DNA from: Acanthaster planci
Taxonomy: Eukaryota; Echinodermata; Asteroidea; Valvatida; Acanthasteridae
NCBI RefSeq assembly: GCF_001949145.1
Contig: NW_019091420.1
Span: 1,313,334-1,377,333, forward strand
Length of the DNA stretch: 64,000 nucleotides
Reading direction: 5' to 3'
The notes under the pieces were generated by a model, which was given only the letters and a program-made list of their open reading frames with translations, was not told the origin of the DNA and searched no databases. Below, piece after piece: positions 1 through 13,600 of this stretch (its first letter is position 1; each line of letters begins with the position of its first letter). A program made the position numbers and the translations under genes.

Positions 1-3000
1 AACTGAACGTGTGCATGAGGTGAGCACCATAGTCAGGCGAAGTAAAAAAAAAACACGTTTGGCGTAACTGCCTGGTCTCATTTTGGGGGCTGTCTTTTGG
101 AATTTATTCTTTATTTCTAACCCGCACGAAGCACGAGGTGAAAAAAATCAATCCACTGGAAATGAAGTACTTGCGAAAGGTAACTCCTGACTCAAGAGGC
201 TGCCAGTGACTTTCCACACCACGGAGGCGACCGTGCGATGCCCAAACATGTCTTGGTTGTCTATCGTGTCCCAAAATGTGGCCTTACTGGTAACCTTGAA
301 ACTATTGTAGCCTATACAGGCGCCCGTGGAAGCGGCAGCATTTTTCAATTTCAACTATATTCCAAATCATCCAAATCACTCCATATATGTTTAATTCTCT
401 GTTGGAAATTAAACACAGGAGGCTAACCCAGACGCCAAACACGCTTATTTTTACACTTGGCTCCACTAATCGGACCCTCCACCGAAAGCCCCAGCAGCGG
501 CGGTTCGCAAAGGTAATTGGTCTCCATTTGCCAAAGCCTTTTAATCTCTTCACCCATCCTTCACTACTAATTCATTGCTTTTGGCTGTTAATTGCTCGCC
601 TGCTTGTCCAATTAATCAGTAAACTACGGCCAGAAGTCGCGTAAGGTGTAGAATTTCAGTACAGATATTTGATCAGAATATTTAGCGATGTTCATCCGGC
701 GAAATAAATCCAAAAAGATAACATAGTGCTGATGAACAATATTGCTTTTCTTGCGTTCGATCCAGCTTGACAGTTTATGGCGCTCATTTTCTGACGATCT
801 TCTGGGAAAATATTCCAGAGTTCGTTTTGCGTTCCTCCTTTTTTTATCGACAGTTTCCAAATGACTTCATCTACCCGTCAACTGTTCATGTTGGTCCGCC
901 TTGAGCAGAAGCACTCAATGCATCATCGGTTTCAAAGAGCCATTTGGTCTGGAGTGTTCATTTTGTTAGTGGCGATGCGACCGTAACGCGTGCATTTCGT
1001 TGCCGTATGTAAACTTGCAAAGCGCAATTCCTACCAGAAGAGCACGCGTTGCTAGAAAAACTGCGCCCTCTCTTGATCCATCTCGGGGCTCATAATGATG
1101 ACAACTGATAATCCAACTAAGCTCATAAGATACAGATGCACGCGTTGCTAGAAAAACTGCGCCCTCTCTTGATCCATCTCGGGGCTCATAATGATGACAA
1201 CTGATAATCCAACTAAGCTCATAAGATACAGATGGCGTGGAATATTTTCATCTTCCACCTCATGAACTTCTCCCAATGCACGTATGTGTAACATACTTTT
1301 ATTTTAAACTGACTGCAAGTGGTAAATTTTAACGGAGGCAATTTTTGTGTATGTCGCATCTATTTCGTGTGTATTTCAACAATAAGGATTTTGGTGTGGT
1401 ACAAGTGATTGATTAAAAAATCTTTCGGAAACGTCTGTTACTTCTGATACGACCAAATGTATTTTTGGCCAATTTAGTAACCCGCAGCCTTTAGTGGGAT
1501 TACTTCGTCCCTCATTCCTCCAACATCTGACGTAATATTTCGGAAATCTTGGACATTATTCTTTCAACACCGAGTTACAAGGCAAATCCAACTATAAAAC
1601 AATGTGTCAAATTATACCCTACTACCAAACCTATAGGACCCAATTCCTGACGACACTTTCCGATTGTATCATCGCCGTTCAGTGCAGAGCTCTCAAGTTG
1701 ATGGAGCGACATTTCGAAATCACACTCGTGACGTCTTGGGCCACTGAAGCTGTCTAGACAATGGCATTGACGACAGGAAGGGAAATTGACGTATGTCAAC
1801 CCTGTCTAATTAAAAAAGCTTTGAAAAAATTAACTCGTCTAGATGCGTGGTAAATGACCCAATTAGGCTTAGTACCAGCATACACGATCACCTTGGCCTG
1901 CTCATTGCAATGACCCGTTCTTGAATTCCGTGGTTCCACGCAGCACAGGGAAACTATACTATTAAGCATATGCAATGCATAGTCCATATGATGCACTGTC
2001 CCTTTAGTAATCGCTGAAGCAACAGTATTATGTCAGTCAACGTTGTTAACGATTAAAAATGCATTAATCATGGATGCAATAATGCTTCCGACATACATGT
2101 ACATAATCGGAAAAGCCATGCTTTTTACTTTTGTCATTCTTTCACAGTTGCTTTATAGATACAACGGATCAAAACTCACCCGATTCCCGGATACCGTAAA
2201 GGAATATAATTGTATCTTATTTCAAATCCTAACCCAACAGAAAGCTTACTTGCGGGCTACTTTTTTAAATTCCAAGATATCGTAAAGGAGTATTGTCTCT
2301 TATTCTAAGATCTTTGAAGAGAATGTCCATTTCTAATTTGGAATAGCCGTACACAATATGGCCATAGACTTACGGGAAAATGACCGAACCTAGTAGGGAA
2401 GAAACGCACTGGACAGCATTCTCGAAACAGTTATAAAAACAATGTAAAAACTAAGCTTTGATAACTGTGTGTTTCAGGGCTCAAAAAGGTAATCAAATTA
2501 CTGAGTTATTATTTTTCATGATGCATTAAAATGTAAAATGGCAAAACGTAAGTCGTGCTATACCATTTTGTAGTTAGCTGCTTTGTACAATAGCCATCAC
2601 GCATGACGCTCAAAGGATAACAGATGAAGCATGTAGAAGGTAAAGGATTCTTTTTAAGGTCTCGCATTCATGCCACGTACACCTCTCTCCCCTGGGAAAC
2701 GGAACAGCCCGCAGCACCTGTCCCATTTTCAAACCGATGACAGAATAGGAATGTAATGCAATGATGACTGACACATCACTGCTCCGTGCGCAGCAGACCC
2801 GGAGCATCCGCACTAAATAAAAAAAATGAGCAAGTAGACGTGTTTCAAGCCTGTATCTAAGCTCCCAGCATAATTGTCTCATGAGAAAGTTGTATGGTTT
2901 TTCCTTCGAGCACTGCAGCTCATGTGCTTCCCTTAAACAGAGAATCTCGTCATTCCCTCCACTTTAATATTTGCGATTAAGAACAAGTTCTTGCACCTGT

Positions 3001-4571
3001 CGGCAATTACACTTTTATACTACGGACCGCTTCGGAGTTCATCAACAAATCTGAGGAAGCTGAACATGTCAAGTATCCATAATGTACTTTCAAAACCCGA
3101 TTCAAAGACTAAACACCCTGTCCTATCAGCAACTCGAGACACACCATAGCGACAGCCGGTTGATAAATACTCCTTCCCCGACGCCCTTTATTGAAGGTCG
3201 AAATGATGCTTGCCAGTGCAAGAGCAGGATATTCGATGAACTCGAGACTTGAATGGAGACTAGTTAACATCACGCCCGCGCAGCCTACAGAGAGCACACT
3301 TCGCTTCGGATGAGCACACCAGGTAACGACTGAACGTTGCAAATACACGCTGGTCAGTGGCTGATAAACTGTCGGATTGCGAACAGCTTGTATTTGATGC
3401 ACTGAGACACAACCGGGGCTTCGCTATGCTCTCAACCTACCAGCAGATTTCAATGAAACGAAATTCTGCAATTTAACCACGTTTATAATTGTATTGCTCC
3501 AGGACTGTGTTATTTCGCTTCCCATCGCGTCGAGTTTCCTCCTCATCAATTGAGGGTGAAAAAATTGCCATTCCGCCCATCGGGCCCGCAGGTGAGGCGC
3601 ACGTTGCAGCTGGTATCACAACCGGGACCTTCAGGCCGTTGTTTCAGGCAATCATGACGGAATGCTTTTTGTAATCGGACGAACCAGGAGCCGCGACAAT
3701 TATCATATCTATTTGGATTTCATAAAGCTCCTGCGGGGACGAACAAAATGCCGTCTCTCTCCCTCCGAGTTCTCACGTTGCAGCCATCAGAGGGGAAAAT
3801 ATCTAGACAGACCTGTTAACTCGCTGGATAAAATTAATCAGGGATACGGCAGAGTACGTAACATTGCACGCCCACTACCCCCAAGATAACGGCAGCTTCT
3901 CACGCATCTCTGACGGCCTTTCCCCGGTCAAACACTCTTTGCTTGGCACGCCTGGCCTTTTGAAGTAGCTGAACTTGGACAATTCGCGGTGCACTTTTTC
4001 CGGAAGATTAAATCCAAGTTTCCGTGAGAGATGAAGCTTCGAACATTGCGGTCTTTCAATTTTTTTCCTTTCACCCGATAGGCAACCGGTGCTCACTCAA
4101 TATAGAACAATCGTGCTGACGCACGACAGAAGTGCTTTGATGACATACTGCCCATAGTATATTATACCCAATGCACAAACGGTGGGCCGCGGACTTGATC
4201 AAACGAATGTTTTGAAAAACGTGAGAATGTTTTTCTTTTTCTCTCAAACACTCGTTATGCATACAGTGCGCTATAATTGACGCCGAGGGCGACCACCCAG
4301 GTTGAATCCTAGCACGTCCTGATTTTTGTGTTGATAAAAAAGTGTCCAGAATATCAGTGGCGTTTTGACGTCACTTTTGTTATCGAGTAGTGTCTAAATG
4401 TTTGAATATAAAACTGTCAAGACGAAGCACTATCTTCAGCTGGATATCTCCGTGTATACCGTGAACAATCTTCAAACGGCCGGGGTACTGCGTGTATTCC
4501 ATCAGCCTTTGTTCATCTCTGACAAGAGAGACTTGCGAGCCAGACAGGCTAAACTTGGACGATTTGGTGAA
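1..4571. other. Upstream flank of the receptor, no gene seen
   Basis: No exon could be supported on either strand. ORFs here are short and lack convincing splice sites or family motifs. The stretch holds the 96-bp duplication at 1042. A 61-codon ORF at 3489-3674 contains a possible donor (GCAG/GTGAGG near 3590), but nothing else supports it. Confidence 0.5.
1042..1233. repeat. 96-bp tandem duplication, two copies
   Basis: Two adjacent copies of a 96-bp unit beginning GCACGCGTTGCTAG (1042-1137 and 1138-1233). By eye they are identical, so the duplication is recent or is an assembly artefact. Confidence 0.9.
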
Positions 4572-4661
4572 ATGGAGGGAGGCATTGCTTTGGTCTTCAT
4601 TCTATCTCTAGGCGTCGCCCAAGGGATCGGGACAACTCAGAACAGTTTCACATCAGTACAG
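4572..4661 (+). CDS. Candidate exon 1: start codon and signal peptide
   Basis: The ATG at 4572 has a G at +4 and a purine at -3. The 30 codons begin MEGG, continue with a hydrophobic run (IALVFILSLGVA) and a likely signal-peptidase site near the AQG, and end at a consensus donor CAG/GTACGT in phase 0. That phase fits the exon at 30060. The frame is open upstream to 4398, but the signal-peptide context favours the ATG at 4572. The link to the receptor rests on phase, strand and the need for a signal peptide. The intron would be 25 kb, and the exon could instead belong to an unseen gene or be followed by exons I missed. Confidence 0.45.
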
Positions 4662-7600
4662 GTACGTGCAGAAGTAAGGGGTGGGGGTCTTTAAATGTCC
4701 ATGCGAAGATGAAGGTTGGCCGTCGAAAGTTTTTAGATCTGAGCATATCATTGTAGGCCTACAAGAATTTCACACACCCAGGGAATGTAACAGTTGAAAG
4801 AAGATATATCTTTTTTATCTATATTATTCACCACCATCGTGAAAAAATATTGAATCTACTTGTAGCTTTACAAGCATATCAATAGACTGCAAAAGTAGGG
4901 AAGCACCAACCACCACGGTACTATGTAACGAAAGTTTGTTTTCTTTAAAGTGTCAGCTATTGATCCTTTAATCAAATCCAGTTACAATATACCAACCGGG
5001 TCGAGCAATAGCTGTTTCTGTTTTTTTTCCTGTTGTTTTTGATATCTTTACCAACGTTGGGCAAATGCCAACTGATTGCAGCAAAGATTGTTCATATTCA
5101 ACGAGGCTGGTTCATGAGCCACAATAACTGTGTGTGGGGAGGTTTTAATATTTCTTCGTGAAATCTTTGTTATTGTTTCCGGGATACGTGACCGTATTTT
5201 GTGGCATTTTTACTAATCCGGTTCGACGTCGTCATAATCGCAGACGCGCCACAATATACAGGCTCACACTGGACTATCGCTGAAGTTGCGCATTAACTTC
5301 CGGTTCCACAGTTCCATGTAAACGGATATCAATGCATGTTTATGTGCAGTGAAAGAGCAGTGGGCGTGGTTTAAACTGAAGTGACGTCACACTCAAGAAC
5401 CGGATAAGGAAAAGCAAAGACAAACTTCTCCCAAGAAATTCGCCCTTTTGTGGGGAAGGGAGCGAAGGGAAGGGTGCTGTCTGGATCAACTCATGACTTT
5501 GTGTGTCGATGTTTTGAGCAATGTGGGTAAAATTTCGCCCTGATGTTGGAATATTGTCCGTGTATTTAGACAGTACATCAGTTGGTAAGTGCCTGGATGG
5601 ACACGAGGTGATGTAATTAGAGAACCCATTTGCACAGCATTATGAAGTATGGTGACCAAGAGGCTAAGCCAGTAATGACTTTTTTTTTTTTTTACGTCGG
5701 AGAGCATAGTTCGTAGTGGCCTGCGTCAGAACGTTTCACTGCCATAAATTGGTCGAGGTGAAATGATTAGTGTTAGATACCGTTTGTTTAGGCACTTTTA
5801 GCACTATTTTGCCTCTTCAGGAAAAGAAACAAGTCTTGCGCCCCAAAATAGCCCGTGTTGGTTTCGGAAGAAGTTGCGGGATAATTGCTTACATGTGATG
5901 GTAGTATAAACAAAAACTTAAATAAGTGTTGCAAAGCTAGAAGGACTGAGCTTTGACTCACGTACATCCCCGACTGCAAACAGACCTGAAGTCTGTTATG
6001 TTGCTAGCTGAACATGAACTATGATGGGAGAAACAGCTGTGTGGTCTGATAAAAGACTTGATTCTTCGGTCGTTGCTCGCGAGAGGCAGCTGATGATGAC
6101 GGGGAGGAGAGCTGCTAGAGCATTTAGGATGAAGATGTAGCGGCGGTTGTGGATGTCATGGCCTTCAGGTCCACCGCCACGAGAATGGCGCGGCTCACTG
6201 AATGAGCCATTTCGGCATTCCGACGGCGTGGCCCAAAATGGAGTGCGTCTGAGGTCATTCGAGAACAGCAATTATGTTCGCGCGAGGTCTGCCTTATCAG
6301 CTCTTCCATACACAGACTCGCGCGCATGCTCTGTTCTCGAACGACCTAGCCATTTTGAAAAACCAAACAGGCTCATTCATGGAGCCACTCGGCAGGACAT
6401 CTGGTTCAGCAAATTCATTACTGGGAACCAGTCAGATACAACACAGATTACATGAGATTCTCGCTGGTAACCAGTGTCTATTTATTTCCTGTGCTTAGCG
6501 ATTTTCTGCGCTTGTAACAGCTCCACAAAAATGGTCCTGGCCAGTGAATCAACATAGATTTGTTGGAGGTAAGAAAAGTGACTGCGTGACAATAATAACC
6601 GGCCTCATCGTCACCATTTTCAGCATTGCTAGCACCGTCACTATCTTCACCTCTATCATATCGCCACCACCTACATCTTCACCATCGTTCCCACCGTCAA
6701 CATTATCACCACTTCATCATTTCCGCGGCTATCATGTGTCATGCTATTTCTAGACACCATCACTATCGCCCGAACCATCCACACTACCATGTCCATGTAT
6801 TGGTCGACATTAGCAGTTCAAGTAATAACAGAAACAACGCCAGTAACGATCGTAATAGTGATTGTGGTATAAACTATACGGGTTTTGATTGGAGACATAT
6901 TGTTTAGTGGTTAGGGTTTGTAGCTTCTGATCATAGGGTCAGGAGTTCGAATCCAGCTGGTGGCAGCATGTTGTGATCTTGAGCAAGTCACTTTACCCCA
7001 TGTGCTCTCTCCTCCCAGGAGTAAATGGATACCTGTGAGAGCAGAAACGGTAATATTTGGCCTTTTGCGCCAAAATGGCAGTACTGGGATAGTATACTCC
7101 CCAGGGAGCTGAGATGGTTTTAGGAATGTTCATAGATATGTGAACCTAATGTGCAGGTAAAATAATGGCGCTTTGAAACGTTGTGGAAAACGCATTACAA
7201 ATGTTGTAATTATTATCATTATTATTGATGGAGACAGTGGAAGTGATGTGTGCGGTGGCAGCACTCTACAAGAATTCATATGTTAATTTAAATGCCATGC
7301 GGCATCATGGTCTGGTGGTTTGGCACAGACACCAGGAGGTGTGAAGCCAGACAGATTCTACAGTTAAATGGCAACAGAAATAGAAATGAAATGTGACGAA
7401 ACTGCTCAAGCTGACATTGTTCACGACGCTCACGAAAATGATATTTGATGACGCATGACAGTGACACAGTAATTGAATCGAATGGGTCTATTACAGTCCA
7501 CATCAGTACTGGAAAGCATGTCGAAGCGCATAACAGGAAACCTTAAGTTTTTCTCTTTGATGGATACCCGCAAATCTAAAATACGCGATGCATTTCGAAA

Positions 7601-10600
7601 TATTTCATTACAGTTTTTTTTGATGAAATTTTCTTAGACACACATTTTGTACGTGCATCATTATACTCTTCTTCAGTGTAGAAAGCTATTTGCCAGCCTC
7701 TGTGGGTTAAGAGTATTCAAAAGTTAACTCATGACACATTTAAAAACTTTCCAAGCTTTTCTGGACAACTGCAGGTGCTCTTGCCTTGATGTCAATCGGA
7801 AAGGCGCTGTTCAGCTTATGTTCTGTTATCGAACTCACCACTTCTTCATTGAAAACACTTCTGAGAAAGGTTTGATCGTTGGTGTATGGCTAAGGACATG
7901 CATTCACAGAACCACAGATCACCTGAGAAATTGAAGTTTTGGACAACAACATTTCAGAAATTGTTGAACTCTATACACAAATCAGTTTCTCCCTCGAATG
8001 ACATCACAGTTTGCAAAGGAATATGAAAATTCACATCAGTCTAAAAGCAATAAAGTATTAAAATACATTTTAAAATAGCAAAACAGAAAGTGAAAATAAG
8101 GATAATTGAAAAACAACGATGAATTTTGTTTCAGTAAAATAATCACAGTGCAGGGATCTGTAAATCATCCTAGATACTTGAAATTCAATGTGTTTCAACA
8201 TAGGAATGATGTCGATACCATATGGCACCGGGTATTACAAGGAGCTTTTGATGTATGATTTACTGAGTATTTCTTTATCGTACGAACGTATGCCTATAAA
8301 AGTCAGTCACTGCATTTTTTATGCAGCCGTTAGTTTAGCTATAAGATCCTTTTCATGCGTACATATGTTATGGTTGATTTCACTATGCATTGTGCTGCAG
8401 CACTGAATATTCCGGTATCAGTCATCATAATTAACATGGAGAATACAATGGGTTACACCGCCACGCCTTTAGCCACGCAGCGCGTGCCATGTCTAAACAG
8501 CCTGCACGGGCACGAAGTTTAAAAATCCAGACTTGCAATGCTCTTGTATCGACTTAAGCCACTAGCTGCCATCTTATCGTTCCGAATACGAAGGTCGTCG
8601 TTTGCTTGTATAACTGTCGATGCTACGAACGATTTGGTTAACAACCTTTGCATCTGGCACGGTAAGATGGTCGCCGATGGCTTCTGTGACTCAAGTAGGC
8701 TGATAAAAAACGTTGCTCTTTATGTGAAGTCCGTGAGCATGTGCCCTTGGACACAGCTGCAGAGCAGAATCCGCCATTTGTTTGGTCACGAGTCATAAAT
8801 GTCAACAGCAAGCCTGAAAATAAAAAAATCACTTCTTGAGCCCGAACTTCTTTCTTTCCACGACCTGAAACGCGGCACTAAAAGTATACATGAGTCGATA
8901 TTAACAGCACAAAGCCCAGAATTCCCCGCAGGTCAAGTCAGAGCATCTGCTCTTTCAGTATGATACATTGTAGGAGGTTATTACTTTATTTTTGTAATAC
9001 AGAGCAAAGTGGAGGGAGAACCCTATGTATTGACCGACTTTAACGGCTGTCGCCACGATCAAGAGATTTATTTTATCCGGGCGTTAGCAGAATCGACCCA
9101 GAGAGCTGGAAATACTTAGGCCATCACACGATCGTCGCATATGCCTTCTGACTTCACTAATCTTGGTTGGTTTGGTAAAGTGATGCCTCTGAATGGCATG
9201 CTAAAGTATGGTGTCTAAGTATGCCAAAAACACTGGGCTAAGAAACAATATTCATTTCTCTATCTGTCGATCCGCCATCGTAATCATCACGCTTGATGAG
9301 TTGTTTATTGCTCAGCATGCAATGTCCACATTTCTTAGGCAGTCCAGGTAAGTCTCGTTTCGCCCATCAAATCACGCGAAACAGAGACCATTCCGTCCTA
9401 CCCTGAAACATATAACCAGTAACTTAACTGCCTTCCAGCAGATTTTTCGGTCACCAGAACAGCTGGTTGATTTCTGAGAAAATTCATATCTACTGCTTAT
9501 CGTTGACGGGGTCATTAGTAATTGGAACAATGGCGGTATTAAGGTCATTCCTAAGTAGATTAACGTGTGTAGCCCTTCGCCTAGCATGGAAGCAATTAGC
9601 GTTCATTCCTATGGGCTTGGAAAAAGAATGGGTATGACGTGCAATAATGTGCGAAGAAATGCTTTCTCTGCAAAAACAGGCCATAAGCCACATCAAATAT
9701 CACTTACAAAAAGCTTTTTGACAGTATCTACAGAATTAATGCAGAGATCAAACTATGGCTACCGAAGGAGAGGGTTTAACCTTTCAGGGAGTCAAATTTG
9801 AAAGAAAAAGAGACGTGAAAACGAAAAGTCAGTTTTCACATTGATAACAATGAAAAGCTATGGAACAATGGAGCAGCAGGTTTGCTGGACAGCCTTCAAA
9901 TACCAATTAAGAGAAAAACTTATGTACCACACACGTTTCCTGCATTATATGATCAAGTAGTCAGTGGCGTACATTTGTGCCGAAAATTGGGGGATGGGGA
10001 ATGGTAAGGGATGACTTGGCCGACCATAAAAATTTGAAAAGGGGGGGGGGTGACACCATATGACTCTTTACAGAGGTCAATGATCATTATATCGATGAAC
10101 ATCTGTAAAATGTATTCAAGATGGTACATTTATGGCTTTTAAAAACTGTCCTTCCTTTTTTCAGTGATATTGAATGCATTTTAATCGTTGGAAGTCTAAA
10201 ATTCTTTTCACAATAAGCTTTAAGTGTTTTGGTCACCACAAAAAAGTGGGGGGGGATGATTCGAAAGCCCATCCCCACCTCAAAAAGTGTGGAGGATATT
10301 TATCCCCATCTCCCGGGATTAAAGCCCATGACAGTAGTGAAGAAAGTGAACTGTAACCGAATCTTTATCATAGTGCAGCCCACAACACAGAAGCGTGTCC
10401 GGTGGATTCCCGGGATTAAAATTGTAAATGGGATTTTCGACGTAATTCTAATTTCGAGAAGGGAATATGGAAGCCATGAGTGAACCATATCAATGTTGCT
10501 TTCGAAATTATATTTGGAGATACTAAAATATGGTCGTGTCAGAACTCTGACTGAGATAGTAAAATAAAGAAATTGGAAACTCTCCCGAAATATTGTGAAA

Positions 10601-13600
10601 AATTCTGACATTTTATTTTTTATTTGATTTGATGAGAGCCGGAGATTGTTAGTGTCAGAGTACATTGGCCACTATAAGACCATGAAACTGTCGTCTTTGC
10701 ACTTTCTGTGCAACTTTATACTTTTCTTCTGGGCGTAAAACAATTAGGTTCTTTCGACGTTAAGTTGCATGAACTCTAGAAGTGTTCGCTTGGCATCCAC
10801 CAAGGCTGCTTTTGTCACGGTCTTCATGGCGCAGTTTACTTCACCGCCCAAAATGTGATCGGCCCTTGTCTTCGTATTCCTTTTTTTTCTGGAGGTCACA
10901 AAAAAGTTTCAGTTTTGGAATTAATGTCTATGGCAGAGTGTCCCACGTCACGGACTCTTCACTGTGCCATATATGGACAATGCATGGCCAAGTGCTAATT
11001 ACTCGATCAGACTAAACAACTATACTCACCTCCTGCGTCTACATCTGTTGCCTAGTTACATATACATTCTCGATGCAAATCAAGCGAAATTACATTTGGA
11101 CGAGCACTCTTGAAACAAGGCTTTGGAAACGAGTTTGAGGAATATCTGTTCTTGCTTGGGCTTTCCTGAGGATACGTGCTTTCGGCTGTTTAAAAAACAA
11201 CAGGATTTCATTTGTCTTGGGGTGGGTAAAGATTAGATTATTTTTTTTTTGAGAATCTGCAGTTAGCAGCAACATCTTATTTAGCAACCTATCCACCAAA
11301 AATTGCTTTGGACAGGCAGCTTTCGCCTGTACAAACTTGATAAACCCCAGGTTTTTAAAAAAAATCTTTGTCGCATATATTGGTAATGCTGGTGAACAGA
11401 TCTTTGTATGCCCTTCGAATATAGTACAATGAATGGATGGACGTCATTAGCAACGAGAGGTATTAATTGAAAATGGACTGATATGAGGGGACATTGAGGT
11501 TTTATTAAAATCCCCGCCGGGGTGTACAGACAAATTCTAAATCTTTGATAAAACCTCAAGTACGGTAGTTGTCTGATTGCTAAACAAATGTTATAGATAT
11601 AGATATAACCTGGTCATATCTCCCGAGTCTGATTTATGCTCAGTGAACGTATGACAGAGGCACACCTGCTTTTCGCGCCTTACACATAAAAAATCCAGCT
11701 GTGTGATGGATTGCTTTTAATTTAGGCTGGTTGCTGGTCACGCTGGGGAACAGGGATCTTTTGGAGGAATTTGAAAGATGATTTGCAACTACCGTTTGTT
11801 CATCCACAGGATACTATTCCGTAAGCTTTTGATACAAGAAGCGAGTTTCAAGGCGAATCGTGCGAACTTAAAAGCAAATTGGCCTTGTTATGCCGTTGCC
11901 TAATCCACACAGGCCCGCCAAACTCCCTGTTTCAGTGGAAACGGAGTCCAGCGTCGTAGAATAATAGAAACCGTAAAATGTATGTGTGGTACAGACAAAT
12001 TAAGCGACGTTTCACTGGACCTTTCCGATGGCCCCTTTTAATGGCGGAAAGTAATTTGTTTGGTTTTGCACAAAGCGACTGTCACGGAACATTGGCTTCA
12101 TACAATAGTTATCACAGTGCTTAGTTGTTTACTGCCATTGCCGGGGGCCACGGCAAATGACTACTAGCAGCAGAACCATGGTTACCAGATTTGTCCATGC
12201 GCAGTTACACGTTGCATAAAGACACAAGACAGGCGTTCAATGAGTGAAATCCTCAGGTATAGGCCGATTCATATTTTAGGAGAATGTGAAAGCGAAACGA
12301 ATTTGACGTCACGAAAAATTTGCTCGAGTGGAAATTCGCAATACGAATAATTGATCTGCCCTCGAATACTTGATCTGCCCTCGTAAATTCCTGTTTGTGT
12401 TCTCTTTGAAGCCGTTGCAGTTGGTGTAGATTTTCAGGAAATAAACCGGACGTCACAAAGTCGTGTGTTCGCTTTTCGCGAAGTATGAACTGGCCTTACA
12501 AGCTATGCAGCGTTCACATTGCAGGCGAATGCGACAGAGAAGCGAATTTGACGTCACACAAAATTTGCAGCGAAATTTCGCTCGCGTTGAAATGTGTTCA
12601 ACTTTTGCGAATTCACAATGCGAACATTTTGATCTCGCCTCTGTGCCGTTGCAGTTGGTGTGGATTTTCAGGAAATAAACTGGGCGTCACAAAGTCGTGT
12701 TAGCTTTTGCGCGAAGTATGAACCGGCCTTATTTGTAATAGCATCGTTTTTAGTCGATGGTTCCTGTAGTTCGTTGTGTGCTTTCATTGATGCACGCAAT
12801 GTGCAAGGGAACCACCAGAAAAAGTGTCTCAAATCAAGAGAGCGGCCATATCTATGGTTTTAGCTCAATCCAGTTCTCAAAGATGCACGAGTTAACGCTT
12901 GCCTACGGTGATTTTGTTTTTTCGGGTACAACTTTTCGAAAGGACTGAGAGATTTATTTCAGAGAAATGGGGTACAATGGTGACAATCATTCTAACAAAA
13001 TGCATGCCTGCACACCGCCAGACATGAATTTTTAGCGCCTTTATAATCGCCCTCGCGACAGATCGTCACAAACTCATTTCAGACCCAATTCAGACAGTAT
13101 TTTGGAGACAACTGATGGCTACGGACTTGACGTACGGCAGATTGCCTGGAAACCTTTTCAACAATTATACTCGGTGTAGCAGAAAGGCTACTTTGAATCA
13201 ATGTTCAATTTGAATGCAACAACAGGCTTTCCTGCGGGTAAGGAATGTTGCTGCCTCTTCCCACTGGTATTCACACACAAATTATCAAAAATTAGATTTT
13301 TCTATTCTATATTGTAACAACCCTCGTACAAAATGTCTCGCAGCGCTTGGATCCCTTTTTGGCACAGATTTCCAAAGGCAACACTTATTGATACTTTCCC
13401 CCGTAAAGCTGGCTGCAGAATTTGAATTTTATCAAAGCTCCAAGTCTAATCGGGGATACAGATCTCTTTGAATGACCGTTGCGGGAGACCGTGTCCATCT
13501 CTTGCGTGCTGAAGTAGACCACCCATAAACGCTGAGCATCAACCGATAACGACATACAGCCCGCTAAATCGTTGGCAAATGTTGTAATAACAACGCTGCT

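Noticed and set aside
10300-10665. 121-codon minus-strand ORF
   Set aside because: A+T-rich, no motif and no splice context. Chance ORF.
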